Below the pieces are notes generated by a model. That model ran no database searches. It worked only from the letters and a program-made list of their open reading frames with translations, and had not been told where the DNA came from. The translations under genes and the position numbers were made by a program. Of a DNA stretch of 64,000 bases, positions 51,640-62,567 are shown piece by piece. Positions within the stretch are counted from its first letter, which is position 1. Every line of letters starts with the position of its first letter. Origin of the DNA: Sarcomyxa edulis (taxonomy: Eukaryota; Basidiomycota; Agaricomycetes; Agaricales; Mycenaceae); assembly GCA_009761415.1 (NCBI GenBank), contig QUOL01000006.1, forward strand, positions 496,001 to 560,000, written 5' to 3'.

Positions 51640-54600
51640 TCACTCTTGCATCCGTCCACCACATCCCAACCACATCCACCTCCCAAACACAGGCTCGATC
51701 TGCTCCTACGCCTCTCCGCATTCCTCAGACAGTCAACGTCCTTCAAAAGATGCTCGAACGCCAAAGTTCAACCGAACTCGAAACTGCAGACACCTGAGTC
51801 AAAAATTCGAATATCCGAACAATCGTCCTCTCTTGCTTCCTCCCAATCCCTGCATTTGATAGTTACGATAAACGCGTTCACTCCAAGTAGGTCTTTGTTC
51901 TTTCAAGAGGCTTGAAATTGCTGATGTTTCCCAGAACTCTGTATCCTCGAGACTCGCACAAAACTCGTCCGACCCCTTCGCCGATTCTGCGACGCGATGC
52001 CTACAATCATTGGCGTTGTATCTACACCATGGGATATTTCGCTGAAATATGGAGGTCTGGATAGGAAGGATAGAAGGTGAGTGCTGCTAGTGGAATCTCG
52101 TCGCCCAATCTCTCCATCCATCTCAAACATGTTGCGATAATGCATTCGCCCTACACACATGTCTTGTCTCCTCTACCCACTCCCTCGTCCTCCAGTCCTC
52201 CCTTTTCTGTTGGCTCATTGTACATCCGCCCAAACCCTTCTTCCTATACATCCCACTCCCCTCTGTGCCTTTTCATTCCACTCAGACCGAGAAAAACCTG
52301 GACTCACAGCCGGGATGTCTCGATTTTCCATACCATCGCCTGTCCCTCTTCGACGGGAAGGCCATCCTAGGATCCTCAACTTCTCGATCGCTCACTAGCA
52401 ACCAAGGACTGCAAGTCAACATATTCTGGGACTAATGGTCCATATCGCTCGCTCCATCGCTCAGCTCACCGCGTGGAATTTACTCGGTCAAGCTAACGTG
52501 AGTTCTGAGTATCTCCAACCCATCTACTTCGACTCTTTGTCGCTCTTCGACGAAAAGGCTATCGTATCTGATTGGGCTCGTCGTCCTTCCTCAGACCATC
52601 TTATTTGCTTCGAGACCGCTGTTTCCCGACGACGACGAAGGTTCAAAAACAGTAAGTACATACGGTATATCTTAGTTCTTATCACTCCTATAGTAGATTA
52701 ACGTTCATAGAATGTCTCTGCCCATCTCAGCCCCGAGCTTTACTCAAGCGTTGAGCCGATAAAGTGCCTCATCGCCTCTGGGCGTTCCGTGAGCTCTGTC
52801 GATCCCCACAGTTGTGGACGGTGATACGGCGCTCCTCCGAGTCGTACACCAGGGACGGGTCACTGTCGTCGTTCAGGCACGACATTTGTGGGGACTGATT
52901 GCGATTCACCGCCATCGTATCCAGTGAGTTCTCTTCCAGTGTCTCGGGAGAACGGTCCTCGCTTCCATTTCAACTCTCCATACCGTATTCAGAACGAAAC
53001 ACGGCGCGAAACTGTTCATGCCCGACAATTTACTGTCAAGGGCACCACACGATATGGTTCGATGGCGCGTCATAGAACGCGCCTTTCCTCTCACGATTTC
53101 TCCGGTTGAGGCAGGAAACCACGGTAAGTCTATTGCTGGAGTGCGGCTTACGGGTCCTGACTCTGTCTAGAGCTCGAAATCCACCAAGGCCCCAGATTCA
53201 AACCGTACACTCGCGATCGGAAACGCAACCAACATCCCACCTTCTCACCACAAAAGGCCGAACCACCGAACACGCACTCACGCTATGGGGTTACCCATAC
53301 ACTCGTAAATCCATACGGCGCCACACACGCGTGTCTCCAAGATCGCAGATTTGGATTTGGATTTGGATTTGGATTTCGACAGGCAGGGAGGGAAAATTAG
53401 CCGGTATGAGCATCTTCTTTCGAAACGTAAGTCCCCGTCTCCGTTTTGACGGCTGTTTGGTTGTCTTGAACAAACAACAGAGTTGTATAAAAGCAGGCTC
53501 GACTCTTTCTGTTTCCAACATCTCCCTCGTCCTTCCCACTTTCCTCCCTGTTCTTTCCCTCCGATATTCTCTTCTCTCTCTCGTACTTGCACAGTGAGTA
53601 GCGCACTCTCCTCTTTGCGAACGATATCTCACTGACGTTCTCTTGTGCACCATAGTGCTTGGGCTCGCAGTCTCGTCGTTTACTATGGTACGTGGCTCAG
53701 CACTTTGCATGTTGTCGAGACTCATTTCAACTTGATTTCAGCTCACCGTCGTCGTCGTCGTCGTTGGTATTTTGATGCCTACTGGAATAATCGGATTCTG
53801 CCCCTCCAAAGTGAGTATCCCATCGTGTTCGTTGTGGCCGATCTCAATAACAATCTTTCTACACATCGTAGCTCTTTCATTGACCGTCTTGCTTGGTACG
53901 TACACAGTCTCCTGTCCTTGTCACTCGCTACCCATACTCACTCGTTCAATCCGGTTTCTAGTTGCTCGTCGTCGCCGCGCCTCTCTTCAATTTGGAGTTC
54001 ACGCAGTTCCAGAATCGACAAGAACATCTAGCCCACTCACGCGGTCGCCACCCTCACTAGTTCACTGGTCGTGTAAGTCTGTCCATCTCGATCTCGTGCC
54101 CGTATATCTCGTTCCACTCATCGCTGATATTCCCACTTCCCAGAGCCACGGGTCGACATTGATTCTGGCTCGTAAGTCTGTTCTGACTCTCAGTTATCGT
54201 TTGTCTCACTGATCAGACATCTCCTAGGTCGAGACGCTACCTACATCTTCCAGATACCTCAGCCGAGCGATGTCCCCACCGCGCCTTCTCGGGTTGTCAT
54301 ACGTCGTTTGAGACCGATCTCAACGTGAGGGAGCGAACGAGAGCAACGACGCACTTCACGGCAAGTTACCCCGTCCCCGTCTTTCGTTTCCGCACTCCTC
54401 TGACAGTGTTTTCTCTTGTAGATCTATATACTGAGCTGAAGAGAGACCGTCGACCATCCTGCTCGTTAACCTGAGTCTAGCGTCAATCCTCTGAGTCGTC
54501 TTGACCCACAGCCCGAACGCCTGACGTTTGACTGGAAGCTAACGCCCATCGCTTGAAGACCAAGACCCTGATAATTCGTTAGTGATAGAGAATTAAAGGT

Positions 54601-54800
54601 CAAAGTGCGTAGCCCTCTCGAAAGAAGTCCTATCTACCTCGGTCTTACCCCGTTATTTAGCACGAACCACTCACTGCCTCCACTCGCTGTCTTGACCAGA
54701 GGTTGGACCATCAGAATCTTCGAGTCGAACGCGACGGAAAGCGCGTCTATAGGTTCTTAGACCAAGGGGAGAGGTACTGGAAGAAAGGTAATGTTACTTA
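51640..54800 (+). other. Intron-rich plus-strand locus without recognisable product
   Basis: Many strong donor-like words (GTAAGT at 53132, 53427 and 54172; GTGAGT at 53595 and 53812; GTACGT at 53690) are followed within 50-80 bp by YAG acceptors, with short exon-like pieces between. Joining 53657-53688 to 53732-53810 gives a hydrophobic stretch LTVVVVVVGILMPTGIIGFC, a possible membrane segment or signal anchor, ending soon after. I could not build a whole gene. The region 51640-51900 is C-rich and reads as Ser/Pro-rich peptides in any frame. Confidence 0.3.
53349..53376. repeat. (ATTTGG)n microsatellite
   Basis: Just over four perfect copies of a 6-bp unit. Confidence 0.9.
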
Positions 54801-55479
54801 GCTTTTTTTCAATCGTACTAACGCGTTATTGGTAGACGTACATGCGTGTAAGTATGTAGACTACACAATACATCGATGAAGAAACTGAATTCTTGTGCGA
54901 TCCAAGAATCCAAGACAGGATGGAGACGCAGGAAGACTCGACGGGGGAATGGGACTCAAGGATATGGAAGGTAAAAAGTTGGCAAAAATGTCGGTGCATA
55001 GACGAGATCAACGTGCGTATTCCTCTTCAATCATGGTCTATAAACTGAGCTTACCTTACTATTCAGCAGCAACAATACGGGGTCAGTCGAGTATTGACGT
55101 TGACCATACACGGATGTAACGCGACGACAGAGACTCCCGGGGAGTCCTTATACATACACTAGGAAAGTCGAAGAAAAAAAGGGGAGCTTATACAGTCTCA
55201 GATCACTCTCGTATCCTAAGCTTCTTATCATCGGGTTTTTTTCGTTCGTAGATGTACACTATGCCTGTCTTTATGTAGACTACGAAATACATGAGAGTTC
55301 TACCATCTAAAATCCCACCCACAACGACTACGACCGTTCAACCCTCTACTCATCGAGTCGAGTCGTCTGCACCTCTCTCTTGCGTTCTATAAGTTGTATG
55401 TGTCGAAAAGACCGCCGCCCGTGCAGTCTCTCGTTCTGGATAAGGTAGGAGAGAGATTCTAGTGTGTGCGAGAAATCGT

Positions 55480-56330
55480 ATCGTCTCGTGTCGTCGTGTG
55501 TGTGTTATTTGGAGTAGAGAACCAGACGCAAGTCTCGATGCCCTCAGATGCAACGCGAGGGTCTGGGGATGGAAGAGGGACGCACCGTCAAGTCCTCATG
55601 ACCATCGAGCCATTGAGTGTCTCGAATATCTTCTTGTAAGGCGAGGATCTGGAGTGGGAATAGATAAGAACGGGGCGCACCGTCATGTTCTCATCACCAT
55701 ACAGCCGTGGAGTCACTCGAATCCCTTCTCTGTAAGTGAGCAACGAGGCGCTATCGCAGCTCGAACCGTCGAAACGAAGGCGGCGAGCGCTGTTGATGCT
55801 GGAGAGTGTGTTACGATGGTACCTGGCCTATTCTTCGGTTTATTTACTAGGAGGGACTTGTAGGAACCGTTGAATTGATTGAACGGTATGTTGTACGCGT
55901 ACCAGGAGAAACGACGAAAGGATTCGATGAAATTCGGACGTACCGTGCAGTTGAGAGTCCGAACCCTCGTCGAGCTTCCAGAATTACTTCTACTCGAGAC
56001 GGCGTCACGTCCTGAGAGAAGATATACGCACCTTGGTGAGTTGTAACATCTTTCGTACCTTCTTAGAGCTGCGTACTGAGAGTCTATGCCAATTCTTCAC
56101 TTCTCGAGATGGGAGTTGGACCACGATATCTCGTCTGACGTGCGAGGAACTCCTCAGATGCAATCGTCCCGCGATCTTCTGCAAGAAGATCAGAATGGTA
56201 GAGCATGGAAATACGCACCGTGAAGTCTGAATAAAAGTGGTTTCTCGCTCTTTGAAAGGGTCGCGAGATGTCTACTGAGGGCCGAGGCTAGTAAGACAAA
56301 AACACGTACCGTTATCGTTGTTCGGCTGCA
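55480..56330 (-). other. Repeated donor-like units on the minus strand
   Basis: On the minus strand the junction ACG/GTGCGT or ACG/GTACGT recurs at about 56309, 56219, 55945, 55680 and 55588 (with an AAG/GTGCGT at 56030). The plus-strand counterparts are CGCACCGTSAAGTC and similar. Two neighbouring blocks, 55556-55630 and 55640-55735, are clearly related tandem copies. This resembles a chain of duplicated short exons, coding or non-coding. Confidence 0.4.
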
Positions 56331-56855
56331 ACATAGCGCCAATCAATCTACCAGAGAGTTTTCGTACGGCGCGAAAGATATGTGAGGCCCTGAAGAAAAG
56401 ATTCTAGCGGTCGCAGAGCCGTGATTTGAAGTCAAACCGCCGGTGTCTAGTCGAGACGCGAGGGCACGAGAGGCTTGTAGGGGTGGAGGGAAAATGGCGG
56501 GGAACGAGATTTTGGGAGAGAGGCGGTCTGACGAAAGAAGACGGAAGTAGGGAGTTTGGGTGAGAGGCATAGAAGAGGAGGGATGCAGTCGGCCCGGGTA
56601 TTTGGTTGTTGTTTGGTCGACAAGGGTGCATTGCGATCGTCGAGTCTGCAGTACACACAAGTGCTAAGTAGGCCAGTGCACCTGTAGAAGTGCGTGATTG
56701 CACCGTTGGACAGCGCGAGTCCACTTGGAAGATGGAAGTTAAATCCAAGTCACGTATACGCTCGACGCGTACTTCTTGATTGACTCACTCACCCCTGGAA
56801 AAATGGCAAGTATGAGTCAATTGTACGAACATTTTCTTCTTTCTTCACGTCCAGC

Positions 56856-59250
56856 ATGCCTTCACCTTCGTTTCCAGTGCTAGACAACACCGATGTGTCT
56901 CGATGTGTGCTTGATCAGTTCCGAGTGGCTATCGCTACCCAGCTGTCCAATTCTCTAGGCATCTCTGTCTCTGCATGCTACGACGGCATCGATGTGGGCA
57001 AAAAGGGCGTCGATTTCACCGTGGCAATTCCCAGATTCAGGCTGAGAGGGAAGCCCAATGAGATAGCGGCAAAGGCAGTCAAAGAGGTGCGTCAAAGTAC
57101 CTCTGCAAGGGTATACAACTGGCAACTTATGCAGATTCTTGCAGTTCGTCCCAGATGAATACGTCGATAGCGTCGAAGCTTCCGGGATCTTTCTACATTA
57201 CAGAGTCCAACCACTGACCCTTGCCCGCCTCGTACTCAATCAGATCCACAAGCTATCCCAGCCGACGCCGAATGAGCCCTACGGAACATACGGCCACAAC
57301 TTGGACGCATCAGGGAAGAAAGTTCTCATCGAGTTTAGCAGCCCTAACATCGCTAAGCCTTTTCATGCTGGACACCTTCGGAGTACCATCATCGGCACCT
57401 TTCTGGCGAATATCTATGAAGCATGCGGTGCCCATGTCATTCGTATGAATTAGTTCAGTCGCTTCGATCTAATTCTCCCTCTGTTGATTTCTGATCCATC
57501 TCATTAGTCTTGGAGACTGGGGGAAACAATTTGGTACCTTGGAATTCTTCTCCGGTGCCGGGAATCTGACACGAGTTTTCTTCTATAGGTCTCTTGGCCG
57601 TCGGATTCGAACGGTACGGGTCTGAGGAGAAACTGTCCGAGAACGCCATCATGCATCTCTTCGACGTATACGTCCGCGTCAATCAAGATATCAAGGCAGA
57701 GGCAGAATCTGGTGGCCCCTCTACAACCGACGAAAAAGCCAAGGACGTATTCCGGGCTATGGAAGATGGTTTGTCGTTGTCACCTCTAATCATGCCTAGT
57801 TAGCTGAACTCATTATCTTCAGGCGACGCAACTACCCTCGCACTCTGGAAACGCTTCCGAGAACTCTCCATCAAAGCATACGAACTAGCGTATCGTCGAC
57901 TAAACGTCCACTTTGACGTATACGCCGGAGAATCCCTCGTCACCACCGAAAACATCCAAGAAACCATCAAAGTGCTCCGGGAGAAAGGCCTTTTAGTCGA
58001 GAAGCTCAAATCGGAGAGCGTGACGCACAAGGACTTCAAGAAGGCTGATCAAGACGCGGTGGAAGACGATACGGAAACGGACGTCGTGCCTGGTCAGGAA
58101 GAAAAGCCGGCTTGGGCGGTGGATCTCAATGCTTGGAAACTTGGGAAACCGGTCGTTCAGAAACCAGGTTGGTGCCATTTCATACGTCGTCGTTCTTACT
58201 AACGTATGATCGAATAGATGGTACGACTATCTACATGGTTCGCGATATCGCAGGCGCTATCCAGCGGTACGAACAATATAACTTTGACAAAATGATCTAC
58301 GTCATTGGAGACCAACAAGTATGTCCCTACTCTCTTTCCCAACATTCCCCTCCTCATCCTACTTACGTTACGCCAACAGGACCTACACGTCGCCCAATTC
58401 TTCAAAATCCTCTCTCTAATGCAAGTCCCATTCGCTTCGCACCTCGAGCACGTCAATTTCGGCAGAGTCAACGGGATGAGCACGCGGAACGGCGAGGTCA
58501 AGTTTCTGGATCAGATTCTGGATACAGCGAAGGAGGCGATGATGGAGCAGATGAATAAGAATCAGGAGAAGATGAGCAAGATCGAAGACCCGGATCGGAC
58601 TGGGGATGAGATTGGGATTACTTGCGTCAAGATTCAGGATATGGCGGCTAAGAGGTGGGTCTATATCGTTGAATATTTCTTTTCACCGTGCAATTTGTGA
58701 TACATGTCCAGAATCATCTCGTACGACTTTGACTGGCAACGTATGACCTCTTTCGAGGGAGATACGGGTGCTTATCTGCAGTACCAACATGTCAGACTGT
58801 GTTCAGGTGCCGTTCACTCTGATCTCTAGTCTTTTCCGAGTGTACTGACTATCCACAGTGGCTCGCAGAGTCGCACCAACCATCATACTCCGCGACGACC
58901 CCACTCTCATCGACACGTCCCTCTTGACAGAACCCAAAGCCCACGAACTCGTCATGCTCCTAGCCCGATACCCCGACGTAGTCCGCACAGCGCTCAAGAA
59001 TTCAGAACCGAGTACGATCGTATCGTATTGCTTCAAGTGCGTTCAACCTTTTTGTTCTCTTCAACGTTCGGCTAACTCGATACCCGTCTGCAGGCTCAGC
59101 CATCTCGTCAGTTCGGCCTGGGAGATTTTGATCGTGAAAGATCAAGAAATCGAGCTCGCACAGGCCCGTCTTCTACTATTCACTTGCGCTAAATCCGTCT
59201 TGTCGAGTGCGATGCGGCTTTTGTCTCTCACACCCTTGGAGCACATGTAG
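56856..59250 (+). CDS. RARS: Arginyl-tRNA synthetase, copy B
   Basis: Second intact cytosolic-type ArgRS, same ten-exon layout as 30091-32483. Starts [20 protein letters not shown]; the upstream ATG of copy A is ACG here, so the protein is three residues shorter at the front. Signatures are unchanged: [20 protein letters not shown] and [21 protein letters not shown]-terminus LTPLEHM, TAG 59248-59250. I see only a handful of amino-acid differences (for example [10 protein letters not shown] against [17 protein letters not shown] against LDVSGKK, PGQEEK against SGQEEK, LMQVPF against LMHVPF, IDTSLL against INTSLL), whereas introns differ more, which suggests both copies are or were under selection. 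No frame damage seen. Confidence 0.95.
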
Positions 59251-60031
59251 CTGAGATGTCGTGGTGTTGTTAGTTTTGTATCCTGCTTTGATCTTCGCAA
59301 TAATTTATTTCAATTCATTGACCGCTTAAGAGAATGACAAACAGTTGCAAACAAAAAAAAGCTGCATCTACAAAACGCTCAATCGGCTAGTATCAAAATT
59401 TCAAGGGTTCCCCCTCCCGAGGGTTCCCGTTTTCATTATCTACCAACATGACGGGTCTACGTACGGCACTCTATTACGAGTTGGGGATGGCAGTGGACGC
59501 TTTGGAACTAGAAGATCTCTTCAGTGAGGGACACGCACGAGAAGGGAGGAGCTTGACTGGGGGGAGTTGAACTTGAGTGGTCTCGACTTGATTAGCCCGA
59601 CTGCAAGGTCGATATTTCGTTAAAATGTGACTCGACAACATGATCACATAGACTTACCGAGAACATCGTCAACGAGACTCCTTGCATCCATTTTGTAGCC
59701 CTGAATGTCGACCGGCATGCTGCACGAAAAGAGTGCCGGAGTCGAAGTGACGGCGCGGATAGACCGGGGTAGAAATAAATTTTCGTCGTGAGTCGAGCAT
59801 TGCGAAGTGCCATGAAATGAGTCACTTATTGGTGCACCGTAGGACAAGTGACGCAGGATCAGCCGTGTTGTGGGAGGGAAGAGTACGAATTCGGGTGGCC
59901 TAATTGACGTGTTGGCGACGTGCAAGCTTTGGAACGGAAGAAACCGTGGATGATTTCGTGAAGTCGCGAGCAACTGACGAGTGAGAGGACTGACAAGGTC
60001 CTCAATTCCCTAATCTATAAGACCAGGAAGT
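59251..60031. other. 3' flank of ArgRS copy B
   Basis: Counterpart of 32484-33178 with about 105 bp more (59649-59755). The extra part reads on the minus strand as MPVDIQGYKMDARSLVDDVL followed by a good GTAAGT donor at about 59659, so a short first exon is possible; a downstream stretch LLPSRACPSLKRSSSS could be its partner. Too weak to call a gene. Confidence 0.35.
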
Positions 60032-60036
60032 AACAG
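60032..60036 (+). other. Empty insertion site of the LTR retrotransposon
   Basis: Single AACAG in the context GGAAGTAACAGGAGAATCTG, equivalent to the duplicated AACAG flanking the element in copy A (GAAGTAACAG and AACAGAAGGACCTG). Confidence 0.92.
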
Positions 60037-60153
60037 GAGAATCTGTGAAAGACATGTAAGCTAGGTATAAGAATGAAAGGATGTGACGGACATACAAGAC
60101 AGAAGGGTAGATTCCCCTTCTTGACGAGTTGTTGATCTTACTAACCAAACGCC

Positions 60154-62567
60154 GCTCGCCGCGAGGCCAGAATCTCAGGATTTTGACCGTCATTTTTGCT
60201 CCATATTGACCAAAATGACGCATGAATATACCTACGGCGGGGACGTGAAATATCAAATTAGATTGAAGGAGACATGAAGGAGGGATAGAACGTACCTATA
60301 CAACGGCGCGAGTTGTGTGGTACAGACAAGATGGGAGTGCATGACACCGGGAGTGGCTCACGAAGCTAACTACAACACAAAGAATTAGCGAAGGTACACG
60401 ATAAAATCAAGTACATCAACTTACCATGAGATTTGGACATGTACACCTCCGATGATGGGAGACATGAGTGAAGGCCTTGACTGAAGAAATTCCTGAGCGG
60501 AAGGAGCGGAAGGAGCGGAATGAACATCAAAGAAAGAGAACAAAAGAAGTCAATGACATACCTTGGTAAGAGTCCGAGAGCGCAGAACTCGAGTCTGCTC
60601 GCCGCAGGGGCTCTTGGCCCTGCTTTCTGTGACACGAGTTGGCCAATAGGATGGAGGTGAGACAGCGATTGGCGGAAGCTCAAATATGAAATCGGAATAT
60701 CTGAGGGTAGATGTGTCCTTGACAAAGGACGAGGAGTATAAGTCTAAGGGAAATGTAATTAGTGAAGAGAGCAAGACTTGCTAGAACGACCCAGACGTAC
60801 CCAGAGGCAGGAGTCCTGGATAGATCTCATCAAGGTCAAGTGAGACAGGTGAACGTTCGTCGGCAAAGGTGCTGGAAGATTGTGAGTAGAAGGAAGGAAG
60901 GAAGGACGTGAAGAAGAGGGAATGACATACGAGGATCTGAGGGCGCTACGCGCCCTCTTGTTACAACCCAAACAAAAGAGCACTCAGTTTTTGTTCAATG
61001 AAAACGGAAGATTAGCTTAAAACGTTGAGTCCGCTCGCCGCGGGGCCAAAATCTCAGGATTTTGACAGTGATTTTGGTGACAAAAGTTAGCCGGTAGGGT
61101 ATGGGTATGTAACGACAATTAGCGGAAGCCCGAATATTGAATCAGATCTTCGGGATATAGACGTGACATCGGCGAAGTAAGGTGAGTATAAATCTGAAAG
61201 ACAAGACATTAGTGAGCAGAGCGAGAGATGATGGAAAGAGATCGACGTACGGGGAGCTTCAAGTCTTTGGCAGTAGCATGCAGTCGAGGTCTTGAGTGAA
61301 CTAGGGCAAGGATCGTTGATAAGGCTAAACAATCGTCAGTGTAGAAAGCATCATAAGAAGGAACTAACATACGAGGATGTGAGGGCGCTACGCGCCCTCT
61401 TACTCCAAACCAAACGAGATATTATCCGGCCCAATCAACGCGGAAGTTTGAATAGAAAGGTGGAGTCCGCTCGCCGCGGGGCTAAATTTTCGAGATTTTG
61501 GCGGCGTCCTTGATGATAAACTAGGCTTGATGTTGACAAAGTAAGGTGAGTATGAATCTGAAAGACAGGACATCAGCGAGCAGAACAAGAGATGATGGAC
61601 AAGATCGACGTACCAAGATCGACGTACCAGGAGCCTCGAGTCTTTTGCAGTAGCATGCATTCAAGGTCTCAAGTGGAATAGTTCGAGGATCATCGATGAG
61701 GCTGAACACTCATCAGTATAGAAAGTGTAAAAAAAAGAGGAAATGACATACAAGGATGTGAGGGCGCTACGCGCCCTCTTACTCAACCCACACAAGACGA
61801 TATTTCTCGGTCTAACTGACACGGAAGTTTGACTAAAAAGTCGGAGTCCGCTCGCCGCGGGGCAAAATTTGCGGGAACCAAGCGTCATTTGTGGTGCGTA
61901 GATTAGCCGAAGGCAGTAGGTTGAGCGATGAAGGTGAGGTGGCTTGTGGGGAACACTACATAGCGAGTAAGCTTAGTCTGCAGAGGGAAAAAACGGGTAG
62001 ACTAGACGTACCAGACTTATTGGGTGGCGCTTCCAGTTTGTGCTAGCTCTTTGCTTTCTTGATACTATGACGAGGGATCGGCCAAAGCTTTAGGCGCGTG
62101 AGAGCATAGGCATGTAAACAACGATTCAAGAAAGTCTAAGTACGGAATGAGTACAGTATAGGAAAGTGATGATTGTGCGAACAGGCATACCAGGCTTGGA
62201 GGGCGCTTCGCGCCCTCTTTTCCCAGTCCAGACGGCACTCAGAACCTTTTTGCATCCACAAACACGCAATATTATCTCAGAACTTGGAGAGCGCTCGCCG
62301 CTGAGCCAAAATCTGAGATTTTTGAGCGGATTCCTTGCTGCCAAAATGAGCCGAGCATACGCTCAGCGAGGACGATGGAAGAGTTAAGATTGAAAACTTG
62401 AAGATCGAAATATAGATTTGGCATATCGGACGGAGATCTGCACGGCGCAAGCCATCATGTCGTGCATGCATGACCACGTCGAGTCCTGCCCCGAGTTAGA
62501 GGAGAAAAGACCTTTCTCTTCGATGAACACGTCAGTATGTTTCTGACAATGCCAGTACGCTCGCCGC
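60154..62567 (-). repeat. Degenerate ~430-bp tandem array with GC-rich hairpins (copy B)
   Basis: Same array as 45661-48062. The GAGGGCGC-TAC-GCGCCCTC hairpins lie at 60939, 61381 and 61760, the TTC-loop form at 62199; the last GCTCGCCGC is at 62559. Confidence 0.75.
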
